Below are positions 1 to 12,700 of a DNA stretch of 64,000 nt, one piece after another (within the stretch, counting starts at the first letter, position 1; every line of letters starts with the position of its first letter). The stretch is from Heliocidaris erythrogramma (lineage: Eukaryota; Echinodermata; Echinoidea; Camarodonta; Echinometridae), in assembly GCA_025617745.1 (NCBI GenBank), contig CM046857.1, forward strand, positions 28,366,094-28,430,093, written 5' to 3'. Both the position numbers and the translations under genes were made by a program. The notes beneath the pieces are model-generated. The model was not told where the DNA came from. It did no database searches and saw only the letters and a list, made by a program, of their open reading frames with translations.

Positions 1-53
1 CTCGATGGAAAGAGAGGGGCTATATGCGAGATTGTTACTTTGCTTCGACGGGA

Positions 54-127
54 GCCCTGATAGCTCAGTTGGTATAGAGCACTGGTCATGTAATCCAGGG
101 TCCCGGGTTCGAATCCCGGTCAGGGCA
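54..127 (+). tRNA. tRNA-Thr (UGU)-like, probably degenerate
   Basis: The segment folds as a cloverleaf. A 7-bp acceptor stem (GCCCTGA with TCAGGGC) is followed by a GCTC/GAGC D stem, an anticodon arm CTGGT/TCCAG, a T arm CCGGG-TTCGAAT-CCCGG and discriminator A. Reading the anticodon loop as CATGTAA puts UGU in the anticodon position, and the arm resembles animal tRNA-Thr(UGU). Three things are abnormal: the usually invariant U33 is A, the last anticodon-stem pair is T-T, and the variable loop is one base short. The internal B box (GGTTCGAATCC) is intact. It lies in antisense orientation inside what should be the last visible CLCA intron. It may be a pseudogene or a SINE progenitor rather than an active tRNA. 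Confidence 0.75.
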
Positions 128-649
128 TTGTAATTTTCTCACATTTCTTTATGATATATTCAATATACTTTAATCCTATCAATTATGATACGTAAAACGT
201 TTAATTTCCCTAATCGACCCGGGGTTGGTCTACCCAGAGGCACTGGCGTAGACAGGGAGGCACTGGAGGGCCATGCCCCCCCCCCCCCTATTCAGGCACT
301 AAAAAAAAAAGCTAGAGCGAATAAGCAGGGGAAGTGAGAGAAAAAGGAAAAAATAGGCGCTACAAGCCGTTATCTGGCTCTCCAAATTTGCTAAAAACGT
401 CGAAGTTTTCGCGCTTCGCGCGCGAAGGGGGGAAATAACTCTCCTCTCCCTACACCCACCCATGTTACCATGGGAGTCGATAAGATAAGAATTATGATAC
501 ATTAACTTAAAACTAATAATTATCAAAACTCATGTTTGATCTTGAAATCACATTCTTTAATGATTAGAAGTAATTAGAAGAAATGCCATTATTTCAATGC
601 GAAAATATCGAAGAAAATTCGTTCGCTCGCATTGTTATTCTCAATTAAG

Positions 650-808
650 GGGTTTCCGTCCATTGGCATAGATCCGTGCATTCCTTCTTTTCATTAAAAA
701 CCGTTTTGGAAAATGCAACTTTTATAAACAGATTTTTGAAAAATTCCCTGATGTAGGAGGGGGATATCCCTCCCCCCCCCCCCCCCCACCCCCGCTTGGT
801 CTCTTCGC
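650..808 (-). mobile_element. Fragment of the C-run repeat family
   Basis: The stretch around 700-790 (AAAATGCAACTTTT, then GATTTTTGAAAAA, then a GGAGGGGGATA motif and a long C run) closely matches 33255-33350 in the same orientation. It is a truncated copy of the same interspersed family. No coding potential is seen. Confidence 0.5.
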
Positions 809-809
809 T

Positions 810-1602
810 CAGTGGTGTATCTAGGGGCATAGGGGCATGTGCCCGGGGCATGTGCCCCGGGCAGCACATGTAGGGGGCACAAAAAACGGAAAGGAGAGAA
901 AGAAAAATAGGGGGAAATCATAATCTTTACGGATCACGCGCCCCCAAATCCCCAGAGTAATGCACTCGAAATCTAGTTTTTGAAGGTTTGAAACGCGAAA
1001 ATTTTCAAAAGCTCGGGCGCTTTGCGCCCTCGCATAATTATTTTCTTTCAGGATCTCGTAATTTCGCTCCCCCAGTATATAGTTCTTAAATAGCTGAACG
1101 GGTTAAAAAATTTGGAAAAAAATTAAAGATGTAATTGCTTTGCTCGCTATATCATGTAAGTTTCATATGACTCCTGCTAAATATTGCGCCCCCAATATAG
1201 GATAAAGTGTATAAAGCAGCATTTGCAAAGGTTCAACCTTTGAAAAAAACCTCAACTTCAGGTCCCCTTGCTGAATTTCTCGACTATTTCTCAAGCATAT
1301 AGGGTTTTCGTTCTGCTCCCGATTGTAGAACTGAGTGAATAGAAAACCGTTGATCAATGTATAAAAATCGAGCTTCTCTACCACTCAACTGTGGTGGTGA
1401 AATTTCCTGGGTATACTGGACAAGAAAATGCGTTTTTTAGGGTTAAAAATTGTTTTCTAGGGTTAAAAATTGAAAAATTTAGCGCTCGGTCGCTTTGCTC
1501 CCTTGCTTCTACAATTAAACGTAGATAAGTATGGGGACACAGGGTGGGGGCGCCTAACTTCATTGTTTGCCCCGGGCGCCATAATCCCTAGATACGCCAC
1601 TA
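810..1602. mobile_element. Non-autonomous hAT-like element with C/G-run ends
   Basis: The left end CAGTGGTGTATCTAGGGGC and the right end CCCTAGATACGCCACT are imperfect inverted copies. The flanks carry a near-perfect 8-bp direct repeat ([T/A]CTTCGCT at 802-809 and 1603-1610), the size expected for hAT-type insertion. No transposase is visible inside. Several other copies of this end type (GGCGTATCC or GGCGGATCC beside long C or G runs) occur in the window. Confidence 0.6.
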
Positions 1603-4600
1603 ACTTCGCTCCCTCGCATGTGAAATGTTGCGTCCAAATAATTGAAAAGCAGTCCTGGCGTCGAACTATAACTTTCCGCCTAAAAAAATACAAGCTATAA
1701 GCCGTTATCTTTCTCTCTAATTTGCTAAAACGTCAGAGCTTTCGCGCTTCGCGCGGGAAGAGGAAATTCTCTCCTCCTTGCACCCATTCCTGTTACATAC
1801 AATGCAATATAACTGTAGTATAACTGATAAGCAGCCAGGGCGTCGAACTAACATTCCACCTTAAAAAAGGTGCTAAAACATTACAGCTTTCGCGCTTAGC
1901 ACCGGAAGGGGGAACCCCCCCCCCCCCCCCCTGTACCAAGCTAGTCTGCAAGCACAGACACTAGTTTTACACTTTCCGCCTCAAAAAATTGTTTGCTACT
2001 AGCCGTTTATCTCCCCCTCCATGCACCCACCCAATTTTGCACTCTTCGCGTGCCCCACAACCGCCCCTTAAAATGCTTTAAAAGCGTTCCGACCTAAGAA
2101 CCCACAATAATGAAGACCTTAATATAGGATCACGTTTTATAATGTAAAAACTTATAAAAGGATTTACCTCTGAATTTTACCAATTTTTAAAATAAAATCT
2201 ATATACCTTTTCCGAATATTTTCATCGAAAATATATTGCTAATACGGGCAAGGGATACAAGGAAAGTATTGGTACCATAGACGTTATCAGTCACGAACAT
2301 AATCAATGACATTCTGCATTATACCCATATTATTGAATGATATCAGAGACATAATTGAAACTAAATTGTTTCTGAATGGTATTATTCGTTATCTAAGGTG
2401 CCCCAGGCCATTTTCATTGCTGTTTTTCTGAATGAAAGTATAAACAGATAAATGGCTTAGGGGGGGGGGGGGGGGGCTACACTGCAATTAACTCCTCGTA
2501 AAGTCGTAAAAGCGTTTGAATTCCTAACTGCTACTGAGGCCCTGTGCTGAGAGAGGAGCAAAAATCCTCGAAAATTCACCTTCTTGTATCTCCCTTATTT
2601 GAGCCTTAAAAATCATGAAAACTCCAAAGTACAGAGAAAATGATGATATTATGCTTCATATCAATTTTCACTGAAAACGGTTGAGTAATTTTTGAGATAA
2701 GAGTATTTTTCTGTTTCAGAGTACCGTGAAAAGAGGTTTCGTTTTTTCCCGACACAAGTCTAGGACGAAAAAGTGTGATTTTCAGTTAGAGCTCAATCAA
2801 TGTGTTTTTAGTTTGCATAGTCAAATTTTAGTTTTGGATGAAGTAATGTAAAAATTTGGAGGCACCAAACAATCTAAAAGTGGTATTTTTGAAAGTTTTT
2901 AATGAGAATTATATGTGTGTTCTCTGGATTTTGTTGTATTACTTTTCTTTTTTACCACCCTGAATATTTGTCTCATTTTTATCTCCCATAAATTTTAAAC
3001 AGAGTAAGTTCTTGCATTGATACTATGGTAAACAGGATATGACCAATTAGTATGTCCAGTTTTAGGACAATCTGATAATACCTTCATAGAAATTTTCATT
3101 GAGTTCTAATCTTCCTTTTGTCACCTTATCACAACGCCTTTCAAGTCAGAGTGCTTCGATAGACTGCAAACTTTTAACCCTTATTTCTCAGAAGTAACAT
3201 TATGACGTACTGTGCATTGTTCTCTTTGTAGAGTGAGTTAGTAACATCCAACGCTAATGAGTTATATATATCATTTTAAAGCTGATATTCTGCTCTTTCA
3301 GAATCAGAACTTAACTAAAAATTCATATCTGGCGATTTTTGGAGTTTTTGTGGTGCCTGGTCACATAATGTAAAAAACTGATTGGCTGAGAGCAAATTTG
3401 TCGCGTTAAAAATCACTCGATGAAACACCCCCACCCCCGTGTTTACTCTCGATCTCGTGTGTACGCTGCCGCTTGCCTGTATACAGTCATGTCGACATAA
3501 TCGATGTCTGGTAGGTCCATGATCCATGCACGCCATAGACACACACGCATATACAGTCGAGCGCGTGCGGTAGATCTTTATATAACTTGAGGGGATGCTA
3601 CAGTCCTATCCGGTGAGTTGTACAGTTGCAGCAATCCACCTTATTTTAACATTACCCTGATTGATTTGTTAATAATTAATCTTATATTGGATCTATGTCG
3701 TTTTTTTGCCCAATATCGGCCTCGCGACAGTCCAACACACCGCTGCAGCGCGCTGAGTCGAGTGTAAAATATCCTGCACGACACTCGAGTGGCCATGGAA
3801 ACCATCCTGCATGCACCGCTATACGTGGGACTACATTTCAACTTCCGCGAAGAACGGTCGAGGGTTCATGAATGACATTGCCTTCGATTTTTTCTCCGAC
3901 ATAACCGTTCGACAGATAATTATGAGAAGATATTTGGAGGATTCCCTCAATATACTCTGAATTTTCATATCTTAAAACTTCGATCTTGGGAAATTATGGC
4001 AAATATGACAAATACTGCTACATATTCAGACTAAAAAAAAAATTAAATGGCTCGATAATTTCTCTAAGTTTTCACAAACTAAAAAAAAAATTATATGACT
4101 ACGAGTGATGATAATTACGAGATATAATAATTACGAGTTAGAGCAACTCTTATTCTGCTATTTGACGTTTAGTTCATTTCATTGGGTTGCTGCTAGAGCG
4201 AGATTTCACAGTTTAGCTGAGACTGTTCGGTAGCGGTTTTAGGTAAATAATTTGTTTACTTTATGCAAATTATGCAGGACGGAGTGAAAGCTTTCGGGTG
4301 GCTAATTCTCGCTACCCCAAATATGCAATTTCGCCAACAGATGGCGTTTGTCATGCAAATCACGCATGCGCAGTGCTGACAATATCCCGATTGGGTCGAC
4401 AAGTGTTTGTCTTTTTGCATTGAAAATTTACACAGGTATTACAAAAATCCTCGAGTTCGAGTATAAATTAACCGACATGTTTGAAAAGAGACAATGATTT
4501 ATTGAGACAATTGGTTGCATTTTCAAAATATGAGTGGTTTATGTCATGCGATCCAAAAATTCAGCATTTTAGCACTCATTTTATTCATAAGCCGTAGTAT

Positions 4601-4855
4601 TTCAATACGGACCGGAAGTGAAGTTAACGAAGATGCGGACCATGTCCATGCATAATATTGCCCTCTACGTCGAAAATTGCATATTTGAGGTAGCGATAAT
4701 TGCAGTGAAGCGTTGTTACTGTGAATTGCGAGGTTATAAATTTTCAACAACAACAACAAAAAGTACAAATCTACACTAGAGCATCAGAATGCATTCAACT
4801 CTAGCGACTCTGAACGTAATCGAGAAAATGAAAGTATTAAAATGCAATACACTAC

Positions 4856-5107
4856 CATTTCCTATATCTAAATCATCTCCAGGTGCAGTCCAGGTCAAGA
4901 CCACTGAACTGTTATCAACATATGTCATCTTGACCCTCAGGTCCTGGACCCGGTTTGGTGGAAATAGGTCTTGTCCAGGTGTAAAGCCTGTTGGAAGACT
5001 TGGGACATTCGTCGAACCTGCTGAAGAACTTCTAGTAAAGGGTGCCGCATTTTCTAACTCTAACATCTTAAAGATGGGTTCACCAGGTAGACGCAGACTG
5101 TAAGTTC
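4856..5107 (-). CDS. CLCA: CLCA exon 14: linker and start of fibronectin III
   Basis: Residues 765-848 plus one base. Starts TYSLRLPGE (human GALYIPGW), then DLFPPNRVQDLRV and VVLTWTAPGDDLDIGNG (human INLTWTAPGDDYDHG). The acceptor ACAAAAG|GA is the only nearby one that avoids stops and fits phase 1. Donor AATG|GTAGTG, phase 1; the continuation is not in the window. Confidence 0.93.
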
Positions 5108-6722
5108 CTTTTGTAGTACATCGAAATAAAGAAATTGTGTTTCAGTATAAGGGAATAACTCTGGCTTACATAATAACAGCAGATGCCCAGGTTCTGTTAT
5201 TCTACTGCTGCAAAAATAAGGCAAGTGTGCACGGAAGATGTGTTTATTGCCATTTGGTCCAACCCTCATATGGTCTAACATTATTCGGGCTAATATCAGT
5301 TGGTCTAATATACATTTGGTCTAATAAACATATCTTCCATTGATAGGGCCAAAAGCAGTTTCTTCTATAACCATTTGGTCTAATCATGTTTTGGGTTCTT
5401 TTTTTCGTTTTTGTTTTTGCCAATTGGTCCAATTACCATATGGTCTAAATTCAATTGTCCAATACCCACCTGGTCCATGAATCATTTGGTCCATATTTCA
5501 GTTGGTCTAATTTTATTTGGTTTAATGTCATTTCGTCTAAAAGCATTTTGCCTTATAACCATTTGGTCTAATTCACATTTGGTCTAATTAGCACTTGGTC
5601 CAATTACCGTTTGGTCTATTAACCGTTGGTCTAATTATCATTTGGTCCAATAATAAGCACGAGGCCAAAGCTAGCTATCTATGACCCTAGGACGTCCATA
5701 ATTATGTGATGTATTGTTTTAGATTTTAGATCCAGAGTTTGTACGTACAGCAATCAGTTAAAAGTTTTTGCAGTTAATTAGTAGGCCTATCTAGAGCTAG
5801 CCTCGAGATCAAGTGTCGAAAAATGTGCTTCGAACATCCAAATTAATTTATCGTCGCTCAATTTAAAGAGGTCAAATCGTCATTCACATTCATTTACGAC
5901 TTGGGTACAGATTCTTCCCTTTTCATTAATAGGCAGTCAAATTAGTAGTAAGTTCATTCATTTTCAAACAGGTACAAGAAGTACGGAAAATTGCCGGGCT
6001 TTGCCTTGCTAATGAATCTAACTTATATTCCATGATTTACAGTTTTGTCGAGTATATATCATTTTTCATCATCATAATTAATTCCTGATCTACGAGACTA
6101 TCTTGTAAAAACAATTTAAAAAGTCAAAGGGAAGGAGTGCACTGTTAAATCCATTGTTTAAATCGCGAACATGCTTGTCTATTGATGAAACTGAATTTCC
6201 GAATGTTTGCAATCCGAAGCTCTATGAATTTGAATGCTCATTGGGTAAAATTCTAATTTGAGTGCTTATTCTATCAAAATGCATGATGAAAGTAGGCGAA
6301 CGCTTGCCCTAAAAATCAAATTGAATGTTCATTTTAGGCAATTGAATAATATGATCTTGATAAGCATTCAAATTCAAATGAAACCGAGCGACTGAGCGTC
6401 AATTTGGTTGCTGTTTTGATGAATTTGACCGGGAAAAGCTATATTATTACTAATGTCCTTTGGCAAGACATTAATTTACATTTACCACACTCCACCCAGA
6501 TGAAGTAAATGGGTACCCGGTATAGGAAGAAATTTCTTGAATGGTTGAGAAACCTATCATGGTCGCTCGGCTAAAGCCGGGGTAATAATATGATTGCAGG
6601 TCCCTCAGGGATAACAGTATATAATACTGATGAGGCTATCCTGGGTAAACAAGACATAATGTATCCTATGTATCATTTAAATGAATAAACAAGTATGCCT
6701 ATTATTAATACAAATCTAAATA

Positions 6723-6762
<40 letters not shown>

Positions 6763-9700
6763 TTTTTTTTGGGGGGGGGGGGTAATTACCACGATGATCC
6801 TCAAATCATATCAACTATTTTTTTTCCTCTCAAAGTAGTTCTTCTTTCTTAATCAGTAACAAGCACGTCTATCCATACCTATAGATCCATCGGATATCAC
6901 CTGCCCATCTTTCGTGATGTTAATGAAAGGTGGTGACCGTGAACCTGATGAACCCCCCAAGATGACCGCACTCCCGTCGTTCGCTGCTGTGATGCTGATA
7001 CCATAGTAACCATCCCTATCGTACTCAGTGAATGACCGTGAGTAAACACCGTCATTGGCCGTTATATCGGCTCCTGTACGTCAAAAAAGAAAAAATAATA
7101 ATAATGTGAACTGTGATGCGTGTAATGGAGAATCAAATAGTAGAGGCATACTAATCGAGTAGGTTAAGCGCTTGAGTTGAGATGTAAAGGTATTGGGTGC
7201 GATCCCTGGTATTATGCGCTCGAGCAATGTCCTCGAGCAAGGCCTTATTTACATCGTTTCACTCGACCAAGGTGATGGGTACCCTGCAGCATTGTTTTTC
7301 TATAACTTGTGCTCAGTCAACAGTGAAATAAAAGATTGAAGGTTAGCAGGGGTTAGGATATCATTTAGCAGTCAAATGCATACCCACAGTGCTAAAAACC
7401 ATGCATTTGACTGTTCCACAGTACACCAAAGAACTGAGATTAATCTTAAGAATTTTGACATGTGGTCATTTTGTCTTCACATCTTGCGCATCGAAAGCAC
7501 GACTTAACGAGCACCTCTGGCAATGCCAGTTGTATTTCTTACAAGATTATGGAAACAGTTTGTCAATAACACTGTTGGAATGACATGATTTCAGTCGCAT
7601 TTGAGCGTTTTCCTATAACATGTGCTCAGTCAACCGTGAAATAATGGAAGGTCGACAGAGTGCCCAGGGTGTCAAAAGATCATACGCCTGCTCAATGTAT
7701 AACCAGAGTGCCGATAGTCTCAGATTTTACCCTCCCTTAATCCACTAAAGAAATGACATTGACCTTGTGAATTTAGAAATTAGGTCATTTTTTTCTTTTA
7801 AGTTTGCTCATTATTATTATTATTATTATGCATAACTTGACGTACCGCCCTCTCTCTCTTTTACAGTAAAAGTTACCTTAGGACCACATGTACAGTATCT
7901 TAAAGTAATTTGCTCAGAGCTATGCGGTTAAAAAATTATGATGAGTTGCTCAAGGGGGAACTCACTTTTCTTGTGTTTAAATATGGGTTTATTTCAGCAA
8001 ACTATCTAGACACGAACAGATTACATCTATACCAAAGAAATTCACAAATATACATATCGGTAAATAATTACGCGAGTTACTCCAAGCACACATAGATATG
8101 ACCCCGTTTACAGTGCAGGGCCGGGCCGAGGCCGGCCTCAACCCGGCCATAATTGCGGGACTCGGCCCCTCAATTTCGTGCGTTTACCGTAGCGGTCTCG
8201 GGCCGGCCTAAATTATTACCTTTCAATATTTTGTCGTAGTGGCGCTCTCCATGTAAACAAACGTTTATTCTGGTGGGCGCGCGCGCGGGTATTTTTTTTT
8301 AGCTAGCATGGATACGAACGAACGAACGAACGAACACCACAGCTGCCCACTTAACTTATCGGATAATTTCATATTTTCTACGCAATTTTAATCTTTGTAC
8401 GATCGAGAAGACAACAGGATGGATGAGGAAGAACGTATTCGTAGAATTCAATGACGTCAAATCCGATGATGTCATGATCGCTGCACTTCCGGGATCGCAT
8501 TTGGGTCCGCATTTGGGTCCGCGTGCGTTTACAGTGAAAGAAGACCGGGCCGAGGCCGGGTTGGTCCAAAATGCGCGGCTGCTTTTGGTACCGCATTTGG
8601 CCTTTTGAGCGTTTACAGTGAAGTTTAGGCCGGCCTCGGCCCTGGCTAACTTTCACTTTAAACGGGGTCTTAGTAGCCCCTATGATTCTTCGGAATTTTC
8701 TGAGATTTTGGTCAGGCAAAAGTTAATTTTCAGAAGAACCCTTACCTGCACCATTGTCGAGGAGAGAAAATACTACAGGGTCGCCACCTGGTCTCTCCAC
8801 GGTGGCCTGGACAGTCGCATTGAGGACGGGACTCGGTCCTTGCGTGACTTCTGCATACGTGACGAGGGCTTCCACGTTGTCAGATAGGTTAATAATTGAT
8901 CCACTTAAGGCCGACTTGAGTGAAATTATACCTTCGACTTGCACCTCCTCCTCAACATAAGGTCTAGAATAGGCAGAAAACGTAACAGATTGTGGTCCGG
9001 CGTAGACGTTGACAATGGAATACGACCATTTACCATTCTGTTTAAACAAAATAATTTAAAATGTTGTGTACCGTTTTTTAAGTGCCTAAAGGTTTTCTCC
9101 TTATTATTAAAGGGGACCAATCACCTGCATACATTTCGTTCTCTGCGTTAGAAGTTCCCTCACATAATTTATTCTAAATATGAGCTTCTCATATAACTTC
9201 TATGAATACATTTTTAACTAGCTTATAAAAAAAGGGACTTGCTAGTTGGTTAGTCTACACATTCGTACGCGTTGGCTTAGGAAAGCTGGGCAGCTTTTTA
9301 AATTATCCTCTCTCTCTCTTCATTTTCTCTCACTGTTTACCCAAAGAATGTTGGCTTTTTCTTTCTTGGGGGTTCTTATTATACATACTACCTGTGCACA
9401 AATTATTAGTCCTGTTTTAAATGACAAGTGATCCATTCTTTTCAAAAGACTTTAGATATAGATTTGTTATAGCTCGGCTCACACGAAGCGTTACTTCACT
9501 AGCGTCGATCATGCCAGCTATTTTTCAATTCAATAGATTTATTCCGCAGGAATCAGCGAACAATAAACCTTTGCAGATAGAGACGGCCGTGCATAAAGTT
9601 GTCAGAGAGACCTTCTATATGAGCTCATAATTATTACTCAAATGGAATGAAATTAGAGAATAATGGTTTTGTAGCTTAAATCAAACTGCCCCAAAGCTGT

Positions 9701-12700
9701 GTTCCCTTTTGAAATTTTTCCAAAGTTTGATAGTGTTTCCCCCGGGAATCGAATCCGGGTCCCTGGCTTAGAAACGCTAATGCCTTAACCACTAAACCAC
9801 GGATACGAGCCAGTGATTTCGGTGGTTTTACACACACATATATATATCATCTTATATAAAGTCATCTTCAAGCTCGGGACTTTTCAGCCTTATGGGATCA
9901 ATGTTACATTTCGATCGTTCAAACTTTAATTCCGAGAACTTTGCTTGCTCATATTTTATTCCACTTTGTGCAATTTTCCTTTTATGACGTCTCCTTCTAG
10001 ATGCGCCTTTTGCTTATATTACGCTTCTCATCATGGACCTAAATTTACTTTATTGCGCAGAATCTTCTTTTGTGACGCCGTTTTCTTTTCATTTTTGTGC
10101 TTTTCATTTTTTTTAAAATAAATTTAAATAGCACAAAACAATCCATACTTCCCTTTGTTGCGTCATATATTAGCGCTCACTTTACGCGTCCAGCTTCTTT
10201 TATTTTTTTTTACTTATCATGTTCATCATGCGTCTTCATAAATTTTTGCAATTCTTATTGTTTGAAATTACGCACCAACTTTTCCTTCCTTTGTGGCGTC
10301 ACTCATGCGTCGAGCTTACGTTTATTTTTTTTTATTATTTGTATCTTGGCAACTTATGCGTCTTATTTTTTTTTACATCAGATTGTTTATTTTCAGTCAT
10401 TATTTTGATAAAGGTCTTTGACCAAAACGTCAGTCCAAATTGTTGGCTCCTGCGGTCTTTTTATTTGACTCCTGAGTATTACTCTTTCTTCGATATATAT
10501 ATATATACCCCTAAAGGGTACATTAGGAGGACAGTTTTTGTCTTATTTCTATGCTCAACTGTCGACCTAATGTACCAACTGTCTACCTAATGTGGGGGGC
10601 GCTATTATGACGAAATAAACCGCATTGTTGTGTGTCCACCTAATGTACCCTTTAGTGAAATATAATATATAATATATATATATTTATAATATATACATGC
10701 ATATATATAAATACATACATGATTTCTTTTTAATGTATCTAGGCATATCTCCGAACTGGGCCATGGGAAACGGAATTCGGAAAAGAATTACCTCTGCTCT
10801 GCCCTCAATCAGGATATTTATAACCTTCCTTTGGGCATCTTCATGGTATTCAGGGCTGCCTGTCGTTATAATTGTCATATCCGGCTTGGTGATGGTAACC
10901 GTGACACCTAGTGATGATAAATGAAATTAGGCCACTGTTTAACTATTAGTAGATGCACCTACAATCTACACAAATACAATATAATATATATGCTTACGTG
11001 TACAACTATGCCATGACTATTCATTCCAACATTCAATAATTTATGATTGAAGTATTCATGTATTATGAAGTGGGGTAAACAGGAAAATACAAGTGAAACG
11101 CCACCAGTGTTTTGTTTTACATATTTCGGATAATCTGTATCATGATAACTACCATGTTGTCTGTTAGGATTGACATGGCTTTACAAAAGATAATATTATA
11201 GGAGGCAAGACTAATATTAAACTTTAATACGAAATTTAAGCATTACATTTTGATATATCCTCATGTCTGCAGGCTTGCTCAAGAACCATTTTGTACAGTA
11301 TAATGGTTCCAGTAATGTTTATAGAACGACGAGTAAACTACTTTTGGATTTGGACAGCTTTTAAACGCCATACTGTATCGAAATTATCTGACAGAGTAAA
11401 TTGGGGAAAATCTGTTGGGCGCCCAATGGTGCAAAAATGATATGGTAAATGGACTCTTGCTAACTCCTGTATAATTAGAAATGCTACGCCTTCTACTAGA
11501 AGACATTTTAATCAATTTCAAATCCAAATCAGTCCAGTTCTTCTTGGGGGGGGGGGGGGGTTGTCGTTGTTTTTTCTAGCTAAGTGTGAAGAATTCGAGA
11601 AAAACTTAGCAGATTACCTGAAGTTGTTTCTGATCCCTGTGTGTAGGTAACGATAAACTGAGTGCCAGTGCCAACTGAAGGATCAATGTTGAAACTTCCG
11701 TTTTCTTCTTGATCGATACCGAGGTTAAATCCAATTGCAACGATCTAAATTATAGTTCAGTCAGAAGAAATTAAGATATTCCTTACACATATCTGCCAGT
11801 AGCCTACTCTAAAAAGTGCGTCAGAAGGAAAGAATGGAAAAAGACTCCCCTTCTAAATATTTCAAATTATTTTAAGCAAATGTTCATACACGTGGAAAGG
11901 TTAAGGTCTCTATCAAATAACAACAACAATTTTGGCGATATTTTACGCTTGATTAAGCAAAAGCCAGCTTTGTGAAATGTTGCAAATCCAAACTTGACAA
12001 GAATTGGTATTTTATTTTGGCTTGTATCTGCAAAATTCCATATTTCATCAATATATATGTATGAGTGGCCAATTGTATACTTTACGATACGGAGAACAAA
12101 CCTCTTCTTTTACAGAATTGTCTTGTAATGAAAAGAATATGAACATTTCTTGGCCTTGGCGACTCTCAATTTTGCTGATACCAGCCAGAAAACAAAAATT
12201 AATACAAATTTATGTCAAGTGTGGATTGTGTACCTTTTGGTGATACAGCCCCCACCTCATATGCGTATGCTATTACATGTACATGTTCATGTATTTCGAA
12301 AATCAAACTCAGATAGCTCAATGGAGCAAAAAATAATATTAGACTCCTTCACAATCACTTTTTCTTGAAATTTTACGAGGATTCCAAGAAAAGAAAAAAG
12401 AAAAATACCCTTCATGCTTGTTTAACTGGTTAATTGTAGTTAAGAAGATCTTTTAAGAATTTCTGACTACCCCATAATTACCTGAACACGTTTTTTAGAA
12501 GAATGGGATCCTGAACATCGATCAGCTGTTTGAGTCAGAGATGTAATGAGCTCAGCTGAACGGTCATTATCGCCATATGAAAATGATGATCCACCTATCA
12601 AAAATTCATATTGATACATAGAAAAGTTTTTAAAAGTTAGAAAATAACACTGAAATGAATGAATACATGTCAAGTGAGAAAGTTAGTCCTTCACCCAAAA

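Larger units (their letters stand above)
1..4855 (-). other. Distal CLCA intron sequence running off the window
   Basis: No further CLCA exon could be found to the left of 4856. The interval contains the tRNA-like gene, the hAT-like element at 810-1602, several C/G runs (about 278-289, 770-795, 1915-1931, 2461-2476) and otherwise unrecognised AT-rich DNA. It was searched for the remaining fibronectin-III residues expected after exon 14 and nothing matching was seen, so the gene's 3' end probably lies outside. Confidence 0.6.

Noticed and set aside
1-4855. Remaining C-terminal CLCA exons
   Set aside because: The minus strand was read for the rest of the fibronectin-III domain and no matching exon was seen.
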